From: Arthrobacter alpinus
GTDB lineage: Bacteria; Actinomycetota; Actinomycetes; Actinomycetales; Micrococcaceae
Direction: 5' to 3'
DNA length: 64,000 bases
Assembly (NCBI RefSeq): GCF_900105965.1
Contig: NZ_FNTV01000001.1
Location: forward strand, 186,001-250,000
Shown here: positions 38,390 to 47,058 of the stretch, one piece after another
How positions within the stretch are numbered: the first letter of the stretch is position 1
Layout of the letters: every line of letters starts with the position of its first letter
Notes under the pieces: model-generated
Databases searched by the model: none
What the model was told of the DNA's origin: nothing
The model's input: only the letters and a program-made list of their open reading frames with translations
Translations under genes and position numbers: made by a program

Positions 38390-39316
38390 CTAGTAAGCGT
38401 TCACGACACGGATTTCCACGGCCTCAATTCGCAGGCTCTGACCAACGGTACCTGCAACCTCACCGTCGTTGACCCATGGCATCCACCCGATGTTTTGAAC
38501 ATGGACGCGGTATCTGAATTTGATGTTGGGCATGGTCGATTTCACTTGGATGGCTTCCATCCTCTTACTCTTACCAACGGTGCCAATAGTGGGTGAATTA
38601 GTACTCTGCCATGGCATCCACCCCTCGTCTTGGACGTGAGCGCGTGCGAGCTGTCCTGATCCGGCAAGGTTGAGCGCTTCCAGCCGCATGCTTCGGCCAA
38701 TGGTGCCAGCTACGGCGCCATTGGCCACCATGTATTGCCAGCCCACGTTTTGAACGTGGCCTGCGTAGGCATAATCAGTGGGAGGCGTTGGCCATTCCGG
38801 CACGGTCGGTTGGAGGATTCTACTGGATGCATAACCGGCGATGTTGGCGACGACCACAGTCATCGATCCGTATTCGTACTTGGTTGTCCTTACCTGTCCG
38901 ATGCCCATGTCGGTGGCTCGTGGATTTAGCAGAGCTGCCCGGTGTGACGGCGAGGCCATCCACCAGTCAACAATCTGCTGTGCGTTGTTGTTGATGCCAA
39001 TAATTTCGGAGTACATGTCCGGCCCCTTGGGGAGAATGGACAGACCGGAGTCGGAGCGATGGATCGTTGCCATGTTGAGCTTGCCGGCATTAATACGGTT
39101 GTTGATCTCCTTTGCCCACGCCTGAGATCCTTGGGAGATGGCCTCGTTGAAGAACACGGGTCGTGCACCGTTTTCGGCCCTGTACACATTGGTTATTTCC
39201 ATCACTTTGGCGATGAAGGGGTCTTTCGGCGTAGCTGCTGTCGATGAAGAACTCCCTACTACCAGCAGGGAGGCGGCTAATATTGCTGTTGATAGCAACG
39301 AAATGGTCTTGTGCAT
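38390..39316 (-). CDS. Secreted CAP-domain protein with three ChW-like repeats
   Basis: This 308-residue protein has a signal peptide (to about residue 27), a CAP/SCP domain (about 35-170, with NVYRAENGARPV and SPSHRAALLNP), then three repeats starting GHVQNVGW, AHVQDEGW and VHVQNIGW and ending in G-T-x-G-x-S-x-R-x-E-A. The repeats match the ChW pattern known mainly from clostridial surface proteins. I chose ATG 39316 because the signal peptide starts there; the frame opens 24 bases earlier. Probable role: cell-wall-associated, ligand unknown. Confidence 0.8.
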   Translation of the reverse strand: MHKTISLLSTAILAASLLVVGSSSSTAATPKDPFIAKVMEITNVYRAENGARPVFFNEAISQGSQAWAKEINNRINAGKLNMATIHRSDSGLSILPKGPDMYSEIIGINNNAQQIVDWWMASPSHRAALLNPRATDMGIGQVRTTKYEYGSMTVVVANIAGYASSRILQPTVPEWPTPPTDYAYAGHVQNVGWQYMVANGAVAGTIGRSMRLEALNLAGSGQLARAHVQDEGWMPWQSTNSPTIGTVGKSKRMEAIQVKSTMPNIKFRYRVHVQNIGWMPWVNDGEVAGTVGQSLRIEAVEIRVVNAY

Positions 39317-39340
39317 CGGTGAACTTTCATTGGGGAACAT

Positions 39341-40148
39341 TGGTTGAAGTCAATCATGCGCCATTTTTCACCAACGGGCTGTCGGGCACTCGAAAGAGCG
39401 GGCCCCGAAAAGACCCGCCGCGGCAACTTGGTGGGACATTCAGCCGCCGAGGCGGTCAAGCTTCCGGGCAAACAAAGCGTCTCGCTGGAGAGCAGTTGAC
39501 GCGGGTCCATCAGATTTTGAGACTTTGCATATCCCATAAGCGGCGTCGGCTAGCTAAGATTGACGGTTCCTGTTCCACAACCAGTCACTAGAAGTAAGCG
39601 TCAAGAAATACTCTGTTTTCGGATTAGGGACACTTATATGTGCGGAGAAGTGAGTCGTTGTAGACCACTCTCGAACGGGTCACCCATGCGCCTTCAACAC
39701 GTCTATTTGCTGCTTCTTCTGGACGGTCATCGATGCTGAACGTTCCGAGGATCGTCCCACCGCAAAGATGGTTGAAAGAACGTTGTCCACGCGCAACTGA
39801 CGGTTTTGGACTGAGCCAATTCCGGCGTCTGGGGCTACCTTGAATGTTTCAAGCCAGCCTGACTGTGCGCTACTTGAATTCTTGAGAGTCCGGGGAATCA
39901 CACGCAAACTGCTTGCCATTCCGGGCGGTTCCAATCCGACGCGCCCGGAGCTGGACAAGGGTTTGGAACTACTGGGCGAAGTCCGTAACGGAAGATCTGG
40001 GCGGCGATCCCTACACGGCGTTGATCGTGGCCAAGAGCCTGCACTCGAGGCTGAAGTGCACGAGTACACAGTCACCCGGGTAAACTCAGCTGGGGGATTC
40101 GAATGGCGTTCGCATCTGAGCGTCACCTATTTTGAGGTGTTATCTAGA
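39341..40148. other. About 0.8-kb gap without a convincing gene
   Basis: Open frames exist on both strands, including about 300 bases directly upstream of and in frame with the next acyltransferase, and a minus-strand frame of 149 codons. None shows a recognisable family, ribosome site or conserved motif. Given the resolvase remnant 1 kb away, this may be decayed DNA. Confidence 0.5.
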
Positions 40149-42254
40149 ATGTCGATTGTGGCTGGAGACCAATCCAGGAACCGAAGCCGGCGCCGCGCGG
40201 CGCCGGTACCGAACCTTCCCAAGCGGAGTGATCAACGCAAATTCTTGCCTGAAGTCCAGGGCTTGCGGGCCGTGGCCGTCCTGATGGTGGTGGCCTATCA
40301 CGTATGGTTTGGGCGAATTTCCGGCGGTGTGGATGTCTTTCTACTTATTTCATCGTTCCTCCTGACGGGGCAGTTCACCCGCAAGCTGGAAAATGGCCGG
40401 GCATTGGAACTGTTCAAGTACTGGGCGCACCTGTTTAAACGGCTGCTGCCCTTGATTGCAGTCACCCTTCTTTTGACATTGCTTGGCACATATTTGTTTC
40501 TGCCTGAGACGCGTTGGACAGGCACACTCGGGCAAACTTGGGCTTCACTTTTTTACTATCAAAACTGGTTCCTGGCGGCCGAGTCCGTGGACTACTATGC
40601 AACCGACCACAGTGCCGCAAGCCCCCTGCAGCACTTTTGGTCGCTCTCCATTCAGGGACAGATTTTTATCCTCTGGCCCTTGATTTTTGCGGTGGGTGCA
40701 ATGATTGCTCGCGCCGGAAAGCTCAGGATTCGTGCTGTGCTGTTGTACCTCTTCGGAGCCGTGTTTGCCGTGTCGTTGGTCTTCTCAATCATCACGACGA
40801 ATACAAATCAGGCGTTTGCGTACTTTGATACACGGACCCGGCTGTGGGAGTTTGCCTTGGGTTCGATGCTTGCATTGATCCTGCCGTATTTGGATTTTAA
40901 ACGATCTACCCGAATTGTCTTTGGTTGGCTAGGCGTTGTTGCCATGCTTACCTGCGGCATGATCCTGCAGGTGGGACAACAATTCCCGGGTTATATGGCT
41001 TTGTGGCCAACGTTGGCAGCGGCGTTTGTCATCGTTGCAGGGTTCACCGACAGCAAGTTCGGTGCCGACAGGTTCTTAAGTTGGAAGCCTTTGGTCAGGC
41101 TTGGCGACAGCTCATATGCCCTATATCTGTTTCACTGGCCCTTGCTGGTGTTTTTCCTTGTGGACACGGGGCGTGACCATGCTGGTGCAGTGGCCGGCAC
41201 AGTTATCATCGCGATCTCATTGGTGGCGGCGTTTCTTGCAACAAAGTTCATTGACACCCCCATCCGTCGGAGCAAGTGGATTGAGCAGAAGCGGCGCAGA
41301 GCCATCCTGACGATCGCTGTCTGTATTGCGTTAGTCGCCGCGCCGCTCAGTGTGTGGCAACTGCGGATACACGCGGATGAGCTGGCCCTTCAAGCTCAAG
41401 ATGAGGCCGCGCAATCCGAAGTCTTCAGGAACTATCCGGGTGCCTTGGCCCTGCAACCAGGCTTTGTGGATGCAGCCGACCCTGATCTGCCATTGCGGCC
41501 CGCCCTTACCGCGTTGGATAAGCAATGGGTGACTTTTGGCAAGGCATGTGAAGGATCGCTGGCTCCAGCAGACGGAACGCTGACAGACAATTGTGTGCAA
41601 ACTGAACTCACCCAGAAGCCGAAAAAGACAATAGTGGTGGTGGGGGATTCCCATGCGCAGCAGTTGTCGGGTGCACTGAATGAAGTGGCCCGGAAGAACA
41701 ACTGGCAAGTGGTGGCACTGCTGCTCGGGGGCTGTGATTTTGGGGCCGAGAACGTCTCGTCAGGCCGTGGCGAAGAATGTGTCGACTTCAATAAATCTGC
41801 GCTCGATTATGTGCTCAAGCTCAAACCGGATGCTGTCCTCACCCTGGCAACGAAGTCGGTCGCGGACTCTCCGGAAGAACATGTGCCGGCCGGTTATGAA
41901 TCTGCGGTCCGGTCCATTGCAAGTGAAGGAATTGATGTCCTGGGCGTCCGTGACAACCCACGTTTTGTGGCCAACATGGCATCCTGCGTGGCGCAATCGA
42001 GTTCGGAAGACTGTGCCGTCCAACAGGCGAGCCACCTGGCGGCAAGCAACCCGGCTGAATCATTGAACCAGATCGACGGCGCCCACATGATCGACCTTAC
42101 GGACCAACTCTGCAAGGACGGAGTCTGCAGTCCGGTCGTGGGAAATGTGCTGGTCTATTTGGATCAAAATCACCTTACATGGGACTTTGCCAAAACTATG
42201 GCACCTGCTCTCGGCGAACGAATTGCAGCAGCAACCGGGTGGGATGTGAAATAG
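40149..42254 (+). CDS. Acyltransferase-3/SGNH-hydrolase fusion, polysaccharide O-acyltransferase
   Basis: This 701-residue protein has the same architecture as the 3421-5499 product: acyltransferase-3 membrane domain (LPEVQGLRAVAVLMV), then an SGNH domain with VVVGDSHAQQ near residue 498 and DQNHLTWDF near 675. I chose ATG 40149, with GAGGTG upstream, because the conserved region starts about 35 residues later and the 309 open bases before it match nothing. It is the last gene of the glycan locus before cpaF. Confidence 0.82.
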   Translation: MSIVAGDQSRNRSRRRAAPVPNLPKRSDQRKFLPEVQGLRAVAVLMVVAYHVWFGRISGGVDVFLLISSFLLTGQFTRKLENGRALELFKYWAHLFKRLLPLIAVTLLLTLLGTYLFLPETRWTGTLGQTWASLFYYQNWFLAAESVDYYATDHSAASPLQHFWSLSIQGQIFILWPLIFAVGAMIARAGKLRIRAVLLYLFGAVFAVSLVFSIITTNTNQAFAYFDTRTRLWEFALGSMLALILPYLDFKRSTRIVFGWLGVVAMLTCGMILQVGQQFPGYMALWPTLAAAFVIVAGFTDSKFGADRFLSWKPLVRLGDSSYALYLFHWPLLVFFLVDTGRDHAGAVAGTVIIAISLVAAFLATKFIDTPIRRSKWIEQKRRRAILTIAVCIALVAAPLSVWQLRIHADELALQAQDEAAQSEVFRNYPGALALQPGFVDAADPDLPLRPALTALDKQWVTFGKACEGSLAPADGTLTDNCVQTELTQKPKKTIVVVGDSHAQQLSGALNEVARKNNWQVVALLLGGCDFGAENVSSGRGEECVDFNKSALDYVLKLKPDAVLTLATKSVADSPEEHVPAGYESAVRSIASEGIDVLGVRDNPRFVANMASCVAQSSSEDCAVQQASHLAASNPAESLNQIDGAHMIDLTDQLCKDGVCSPVVGNVLVYLDQNHLTWDFAKTMAPALGERIAAATGWDVK

Positions 42255-42371
42255 GCCGTTTGGCCCAAAGTTATCCACAGTTCCCATTTGCCCCTAGCGG
42301 TCATCTGATCTGAGCGGCTAGGCTCCTGACCACAGAGTTGGGGACACCGCAAAGGGGCGGAGGTGGTCTGA

Positions 42372-42809
42372 TTGGATGCGCTGGCATTAGTTGAAGATGA
42401 AGTTCGGGAACTCATCCGTCGCAAGGGGCTTGACCCACTGAGGCAGGGACCCGAAATGCGTGCACTGATAGAGGCCGCCGTCAATGACTACGGTGAGCGG
42501 TCTCTGCTTGGCGCGGTTCCGGCTCTAACTCATGGTGAAGACATCAAGCGAGCCGTGTTCAATGCCGTCGCCGGTTTCGGTGAATTGCAGCCGTTCCTCG
42601 ACGATCCTGACATTGAAGAAATCTGGTTGAATGCGCCGGATCAAGTCTTTGTTGCCAGGCATGGGCAATCAGAACTGACAAGCGTCTGCTTCACGTTCCA
42701 GCAGGTCCGGGACTTGGTGGAAAGAATGCTGAAGAGCTCGGGGCGCCGCCTCGATCTGAGCAGCCCCTTTGTGGACGCGAAGGATAACTTATCCATGGGT
42801 AAGGACTGA
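42372..42809 (+). pseudogene. cpaF: cpaF (tadA) N-terminal fragment, split by the integrative element
   Basis: The frame begins at TTG 42372 with GGAGG 8 bases upstream and encodes the N-terminal domain of the Tad/Flp secretion ATPase (GFGELQPFLDDPDIEEIW, then SGRRLDLSSPFVDA). Codons up to 42775 are native; the last 11 residues, to TGA 42809, come from the element. The ATPase core is 12.6 kb away at 55350. Excision would rejoin the halves as ...SSPFVDAALPDGSR..., giving 407 residues in frame. Confidence 0.88.
42750..42801. other. attL of the integrative element (crossover GA at 42774-42775)
   Basis: The left side is cpaF sequence; the right side, 42776-42801, is one arm of the element's own site, opening CGCGAAGGATAAC and ending ATGGGTA. 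That arm is an imperfect inverted copy (20 of 26 positions) of 55324-55349 at the other end. GA is the shared central dinucleotide. The inference rests on sequence alone. Confidence 0.75.
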
Positions 42810-42817
42810 ATATCACT

Positions 42818-42823
42818 TAGAGT
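42818..42823 (+). promoter_or_regulatory. Candidate -10 element, leaderless start of the serine recombinase
   Basis: TAGAGT stands 6 nt before the recombinase ATG at 42830. It lies just inside attL, so in the circular form the sequence in front of this hexamer would change from cpaF to the element's right end. Confidence 0.5.
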
Positions 42824-42829
42824 AGCTAA

Positions 42830-44443
42830 ATGACCTCCTCACAGGCCCACAGCCCCGGCGACCCCGTAGCAATCTACCTGCGCATCAGTAGCGACCGTAC
42901 GGGGGACGGGGAGGGCGTAGCGAGGCAGTTAGTGGACTGTGAGCGTCTGGCTAAGCAGCGTGGACTGAATGTCATCAAAGTGATCCGAGAGAACGACGTT
43001 TCCGCTTACAACGGGAAACGCCGTAAGGGCTTTGAGGTCCTCAAGCTCATGATCGAAGAGGGCAAGATTATGGGCGTAGTCGCCTACGACAGTGATCGAA
43101 TTTACAGAGCGGTCAGCGACTTGGAAGCGCTACTAAAGATCATTGAAGAGCATGCGGTCACGGGGTTCACTATGTACTCTGTGACCGCAGGGAAAATTGA
43201 CTTCAACACTCCGCAAGGGAGGATGACGGCTCGCCTGTTCGCCACTGTCGCCCAGTACGAGGTGGACCATAAAGCGCAGCGGCAGGTCAGTGCCCATGAG
43301 GCGATCTTTGCTAGGGGTGGATGGAGCGGCGGACGCCTGCCATTGGGGTATCAACTAGGTGAGCGTGTCGGTGAGATCGAGCCTGATCCCGTTAGTGCTC
43401 CGGTCATTCAGCACATCGCCGCCGAGATGATCACGGGACGGATGACTATTACTGCCGCGACGAAGTATCTCCGAGAGAATACTCGGCACAAATTTACCAA
43501 GCCAGTAGCCCTTAAAGGTGCTCTGCGGGGTCCCACGCTGTATGGCCTGCGCGAGTACATCCCAGCCAAGGTGAGGCGTAAAAACGAAAAAGCCAAGACT
43601 CCAATCAAGGTGCCGGGGACCCTTAAAAAGGCTGCGTGGGAGCCGATTCTGGATACTGATGATCGAGCTAAGCTCATGATTATTCTCAAGGAGATTCCGA
43701 GGGGCAGGCCATTGAGTCGGAGCTTGCTGGCTGGACTGATGCAGTGTGGTCTTTGTGGCACGCTGATGGGGTACTCGAAGACGACTTATAAGTGCAATTT
43801 TAGTACCGGTGGCTGTGCCAAAATCTCAGTGTCCACTACAGGCGTCGAGAAGCACGTAATGGCCGAGGTGAACAAATTTTTGGCAGTCCACAGCAGCCCG
43901 TTGAATGGTATCCAGTACGCCGGAAAACCCCCTGTATCCGCCCCCACACGCAGAGATGTCGCCTCGGAGCTGACTGCCATTGCTGAAAAGCGCAAGCAGT
44001 ACATGAGCCTCGAAGCGGAGGGTCTGTTCGGGAATGACGGAGGTGTCGAACTAAGGCGACTGCTAAAGCAGCTCAAGGCCCAAGAAGAAGAAATCAATTT
44101 TTTGGTGGTTGGTGAGATCAACGCAGAGATCAAGGCTGAGCGAGAAGCCGAAGCACATAGAGTCTGGGCATCAATTGCCAAAGATCAGTCACAAGAAGCC
44201 CTAGCCATGAAAAATCAGACGATTCGGAATGTCACCTCCAGCATCAAGGTGATGCCTAGCGCAAAAGGCACAAGCTCGGGTCCGAAATTTGAAGGCAGTC
44301 GCGTAAAAATTACATTCGGGCAAATTGTTGAAGAGGAAGACTTCGTGGTCGATCAAAGGCTTGTTGATCTGAATACGCCAAGCGATGAAAATTTTCTGCA
44401 AATGGCCCGAGACAACGCCGAGCGACATGGGTCGAAGTACTAA
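42830..44443 (+). CDS. int: Large serine recombinase (integrase of the element)
   Basis: The 537-residue protein has the N-terminal catalytic domain (YLRISSD, nucleophile Ser20; ENDVSAYNGKRRKGF; AYDSDRIYR), a recombinase domain, a zinc ribbon in LMQCGLCGTLMGY with a further CNF..GGC pair near residues 325-335, and a C-terminal coiled coil (about 400-450), all parts of phiC31-like integrases. It would cut at the GA core and join attP with attB in cpaF; excision would need a directionality factor, which I cannot identify. It lies 55 bases from attL. Confidence 0.93.
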   Translation: MTSSQAHSPGDPVAIYLRISSDRTGDGEGVARQLVDCERLAKQRGLNVIKVIRENDVSAYNGKRRKGFEVLKLMIEEGKIMGVVAYDSDRIYRAVSDLEALLKIIEEHAVTGFTMYSVTAGKIDFNTPQGRMTARLFATVAQYEVDHKAQRQVSAHEAIFARGGWSGGRLPLGYQLGERVGEIEPDPVSAPVIQHIAAEMITGRMTITAATKYLRENTRHKFTKPVALKGALRGPTLYGLREYIPAKVRRKNEKAKTPIKVPGTLKKAAWEPILDTDDRAKLMIILKEIPRGRPLSRSLLAGLMQCGLCGTLMGYSKTTYKCNFSTGGCAKISVSTTGVEKHVMAEVNKFLAVHSSPLNGIQYAGKPPVSAPTRRDVASELTAIAEKRKQYMSLEAEGLFGNDGGVELRRLLKQLKAQEEEINFLVVGEINAEIKAEREAEAHRVWASIAKDQSQEALAMKNQTIRNVTSSIKVMPSAKGTSSGPKFEGSRVKITFGQIVEEEDFVVDQRLVDLNTPSDENFLQMARDNAERHGSKY

Positions 44444-44514
44444 CAGGCACTGCACCACTTAGGATGACCTCGGGAGATTCCCACCATAGTAGTAATAGTA
44501 GTAGGGGTAACAAC

Positions 44515-45168
44515 GTGCAGCCGACGTGGTTTGACTGGATGGTATGGGCGACAACAATGGGGGCGATTGTTGTACCCGTGTGGATCACTATCGTTCTATG
44601 GCAGCGAGACCGCCGTAAGGCTGAGTACCGGGAGCAGGAGCGCGCCCTGCGTGACCTTGTGCGGCAACTGGACGACTTGGAGGGTGACAACCTCACCAAG
44701 ATCAGAATTAGCTACATGAGCGAGTTCCTCGAATCCTACGGTGGTGCTGTCCCGCTAATCGCTCTCATCGAAGGGCAGCTCCAGCGGTACGACCCAGAAC
44801 AGGGGTCCCTCGACTTGGCCATTGATGTAGGAATGATGGTGCGGTCTTGGCGGCAGGATGCAAGATTTAGAGCCGACTCAGTGGAATTGTTCTACGCTCG
44901 GTCCAAGATCAACCCCTACTCAGGAGATAATGCCATTTTGACGCCTGACGAAATCACCAAGGCAGAAGGCTTCGTTCTGCTAGACGAGAGAATTCACCCG
45001 TGGCTTCAGGGGACACGGATGTCTGTCTGGCAGATTCGCAAGCGTAAGGCTGTTCGCTGGATCAGAAAGAGGCTCCGCCGCGAACCAGTGTGGAATACCA
45101 ACAACATGATGACCTTGGGCAATGAGCTGGCTTTCCCCAAGCAAAAGGACACCCCTTATCCGCTCTAG
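44515..45168 (+). CDS. Element membrane protein of unknown function
   Basis: I do not recognise this 217-residue protein. It has one N-terminal membrane helix (about residues 8-30), then a soluble, charged, mostly helical region with no visible catalytic motif. GTG 44515 is preceded by AGGGG at about 7 bases; the frame also opens at ATG 44464, but the residues added there come from a low-complexity TAGTAG tract. Its stop overlaps the stop of the convergent gene at 45165 through a shared CTAG. Confidence 0.6.
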   Translation: MQPTWFDWMVWATTMGAIVVPVWITIVLWQRDRRKAEYREQERALRDLVRQLDDLEGDNLTKIRISYMSEFLESYGGAVPLIALIEGQLQRYDPEQGSLDLAIDVGMMVRSWRQDARFRADSVELFYARSKINPYSGDNAILTPDEITKAEGFVLLDERIHPWLQGTRMSVWQIRKRKAVRWIRKRLRREPVWNTNNMMTLGNELAFPKQKDTPYPL

Positions 45169-45566
45169 CGATAGGAGAATCGCTGCCCGTTGTAGTCTGC
45201 GTCCACACCGCACAACATTTTCGCCACTGATCCCCCACCAAGGTCTACATCCACAGCGACGATATAGCCGCGATGCTCGCCATTTTTGGATGGAGGAGCT
45301 ACTTTGACATCGCCGACGAAGGACATCGCCCAATTTGAAGTCTTGAACGAGTTGCGCGCATAAATCTGCATATGGTCGCCGCAGGCTTTAGCAACTTTCT
45401 TCGCCTCTTCGGAAGTGGCAATCCGTGAAAGTGGAGGAGTCGGTCCCTTGTCACTCTTCCCGATGCCGGTCAGGGCGCAGCCACCGAGTAGGGCCACGGT
45501 GATGCCTACCACCACCCACGTTTGCGTCGTAGGCAATTTGTCACTCTTCTTTCCATGCGCACCCAT
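45165..45566 (-). CDS. Putative small lipoprotein, member of an element paralogue family
   Basis: This 133-residue protein has a hydrophobic N-terminal segment ending in LLGGCA, a possible lipobox with Cys31, then a domain of about 85 residues with KACGDH, FVGDVKV, YIVAVDV and LCGVD. The same skeleton (x-AC, F/W-x-G-x-V-x-K-V, Y-x-V/I, then a second Cys) appears in the 46576 and 47059 products, so the three look related. Function unknown; a disulfide between the two cysteines is plausible. Confidence 0.6.
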   Translation of the reverse strand: MGAHGKKSDKLPTTQTWVVVGITVALLGGCALTGIGKSDKGPTPPLSRIATSEEAKKVAKACGDHMQIYARNSFKTSNWAMSFVGDVKVAPPSKNGEHRGYIVAVDVDLGGGSVAKMLCGVDADYNGQRFSYR

Positions 45567-45572
45567 GCCTTC

Positions 45573-45578
45573 AATTTA
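45573..45578 (-). promoter_or_regulatory. Candidate -10 element, leaderless start of the lipoprotein gene
   Basis: On the minus strand TAAATT is followed by 6 nt and then the ATG at 45566. The following GAAGGC could also serve as a weak ribosome site, so leaderless translation is less certain here. Confidence 0.4.
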
Positions 45579-45790
45579 TCCACCACCACCAAATTCGTCC
45601 CAATCCCAATCGCCACGGTCACACTATTGACTTCTTGCGCACCGCTTTGATTCGCCGCACGCCCCCTTCACCCCTCAAAAACGATGGGTTCTGAGTGATA
45701 GGTGCCCAGTGGGAAGCATGGCTCTCACAATCGCCAAAAATCGCTTTAGATAGATGAATGCTACCAATAGCCAATTGACAACCTTATTGA

Positions 45791-45796
45791 TAGAGT
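45791..45796 (+). promoter_or_regulatory. Candidate -10 element, leaderless start of the resolvase gene
   Basis: TAGAGT is followed by 6 nt (TTTGCC) and the resolvase ATG at 45803. A TTGACA occurs 10 nt upstream of the hexamer, too close for a normal -35. Confidence 0.5.
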
Positions 45797-45802
45797 TTTG
45801 CC

Positions 45803-46381
45803 ATGTCACTCATCGGATACGCTCGCGTAAGCACCGCAGACCAGTCTCTCGACCTCCAGATCGATGCCCTCGAAGCTGCTGGCTGCACCAAAATCTTTCG
45901 CGAGAAGAAAGCGGGGTCCGGCGTTGATCGCCCCGAGCTGAAAGCCTGCATGGAATACCTTCGTGAGGGCGACACCTTGGCCGTGTACAAACTTGATCGC
46001 TTGGGTCGGTCGCTCTCGCACCTGCTGGGCGTCATCGAGGCTCTAAATGCTGGTGGCATCCAGTTCAAGTCAATCTCTGACGCGCTGGACACCACTTCCC
46101 CGAGCGGCAAGCTTATGTTCTCTGTGGTTGGATCGTTTGCACAGTTTGAGAAAGAGCTGAATCGCGAGAGGACCATGGCAGGACTCGTGTCTGCTCGCGA
46201 GCGTGGCCGTATGGGGGGACGCCCCAAGGCTGTTGATGCTGAGATCGGTGCTCAGATCGTTTCCATGCGTGAAGCGAAGCGCACGGTCGTTTCAATCGCA
46301 AAGGAGCTGGGGGTAGGGGAAGCCACCGTGTACCGGCACATGAAGACCCATCGTGAAGCTCAGGCTCTCGCAACTGCATAG
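45803..46381 (+). CDS. Small serine recombinase (resolvase/invertase family)
   Basis: The 192-residue protein has GYARVSTADQ with nucleophile Ser10, YKLDRLGRS, GSFAQFEKELNRERTMAG and a C-terminal Hin-type helix-turn-helix (VSIAKELGVGEATVYRHM). It is intact, unlike the remnant at 38095. Such enzymes resolve cointegrates or invert short segments; I found no clear res or hix pair beside it. A terminator follows 29 bases after the stop. Confidence 0.9.
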   Translation: MSLIGYARVSTADQSLDLQIDALEAAGCTKIFREKKAGSGVDRPELKACMEYLREGDTLAVYKLDRLGRSLSHLLGVIEALNAGGIQFKSISDALDTTSPSGKLMFSVVGSFAQFEKELNRERTMAGLVSARERGRMGGRPKAVDAEIGAQIVSMREAKRTVVSIAKELGVGEATVYRHMKTHREAQALATA

Positions 46382-46410
46382 CTGGCATCGGTACTAACGA
46401 CTCAATCCAC

Positions 46411-46446
46411 AAAGGGTACTCACTATCTGAGTATCCTTTCCTTTTG
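46411..46446 (+). terminator. Intrinsic terminator after the resolvase gene
   Basis: AAAGGGTACTC at 46411-46421 pairs with GAGTATCCTTT at 46429-46439 (11 pairs including one G-U) across a 7-base loop, followed by CCTTTTG. The T run is short but the hairpin is strong. Confidence 0.75.
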
Positions 46447-46563
46447 CCCAGTCCCATCAGGGAGATTAGGGATCGCGCAGCCATTTCGATGACGCAGGGC
46501 ACATGGAAATGTTGGGGCATACGGAAAGGTTGCTTGAGCGCCGGATGCATGAGTAGACACCGG

Positions 46564-46569
46564 TAGAAT
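46564..46569 (+). promoter_or_regulatory. Candidate -10 element before the first tandem paralogue
   Basis: TAGAAT then 6 nt then ATG 46576. The same hexamer and spacing precede the second copy at 47059, so the promoter was probably duplicated with the gene. Confidence 0.55.
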
Positions 46570-46575
46570 CGCCCC

Positions 46576-47049
46576 ATGACATCTATGGGGGATTCCAAGC
46601 CAGCGCCAGCCAAGAAGAAATCGCTGTTCCGCTTTCGGAACGTCATGTTGTTCTTTGTCGTTTTCATCGTCGCGATGACCGTTTACTCGATGGTGCGAGG
46701 GGACGACACTGAGTCAAAGGCCACAGCCGCTAAGACTTCAGCCGCCGCAGAGATTGACAGTGTGGATGCGTCCACCATCGCGATGGTGAAGGATGCTTGT
46801 ACTGCCCAATTGGCTGCCGTTGCTGGCAATTCAGGCCGGGAGATCGCCAACGTCAAGCCCAAGCCCTATACCGTTACTTCCGTGGATTTCACAGGAGCTG
46901 TCAAGAAAGTTGACCTCGGATACGACAGGATGGGCTACGAGGTGAGCGTGACTTGGGTTGCAACCACCCCTGCGGGGGATGACCTCTCTCACTCTCAGGT
47001 TTGCCAATACAGGGAATTGCAAAAAGACGCGACCATGCTCAACCGCTAG
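46576..47049 (+). CDS. Single-pass membrane protein, tandem paralogue A
   Basis: The 157-residue protein has a basic N-terminus (KPAPAKKKSLFRFRN), one membrane helix (about residues 23-42), an Ala/Ser/Thr-rich spacer and an extracytoplasmic domain with KDACTAQ, FTGAVKKVDL, YEVSV and SQVCQY. It is a divergent tandem copy of the next gene; a conserved segment from the TAGAAT box through ATG-N6-ATGGGGGA to CCAAGCC marks the duplication. Either of the two ATGs may start translation. Function unknown. Confidence 0.65.
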   Translation: MTSMGDSKPAPAKKKSLFRFRNVMLFFVVFIVAMTVYSMVRGDDTESKATAAKTSAAAEIDSVDASTIAMVKDACTAQLAAVAGNSGREIANVKPKPYTVTSVDFTGAVKKVDLGYDRMGYEVSVTWVATTPAGDDLSHSQVCQYRELQKDATMLNR

Positions 47050-47052
47050 AAT
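47047..47052 (+). promoter_or_regulatory. Candidate -10 element before the second tandem paralogue
   Basis: TAGAAT, whose TAG is also the stop codon of paralogue A, then 6 nt, then ATG 47059. Each copy thus seems to keep its own leaderless promoter. Confidence 0.55.
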
Positions 47053-47058
47053 TGCCCG

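Noticed and set aside
40149..42254. Start of the acyltransferase at 39840 instead of 40149
   Set aside because: The extra 103 residues match no part of the family, and the ATG at 40149 has a GAGGTG upstream.
45803..46381. The small resolvase as the integrase of the element
   Set aside because: It is far from both att sites and of the resolvase/invertase type; the large recombinase next to attL is the better candidate.
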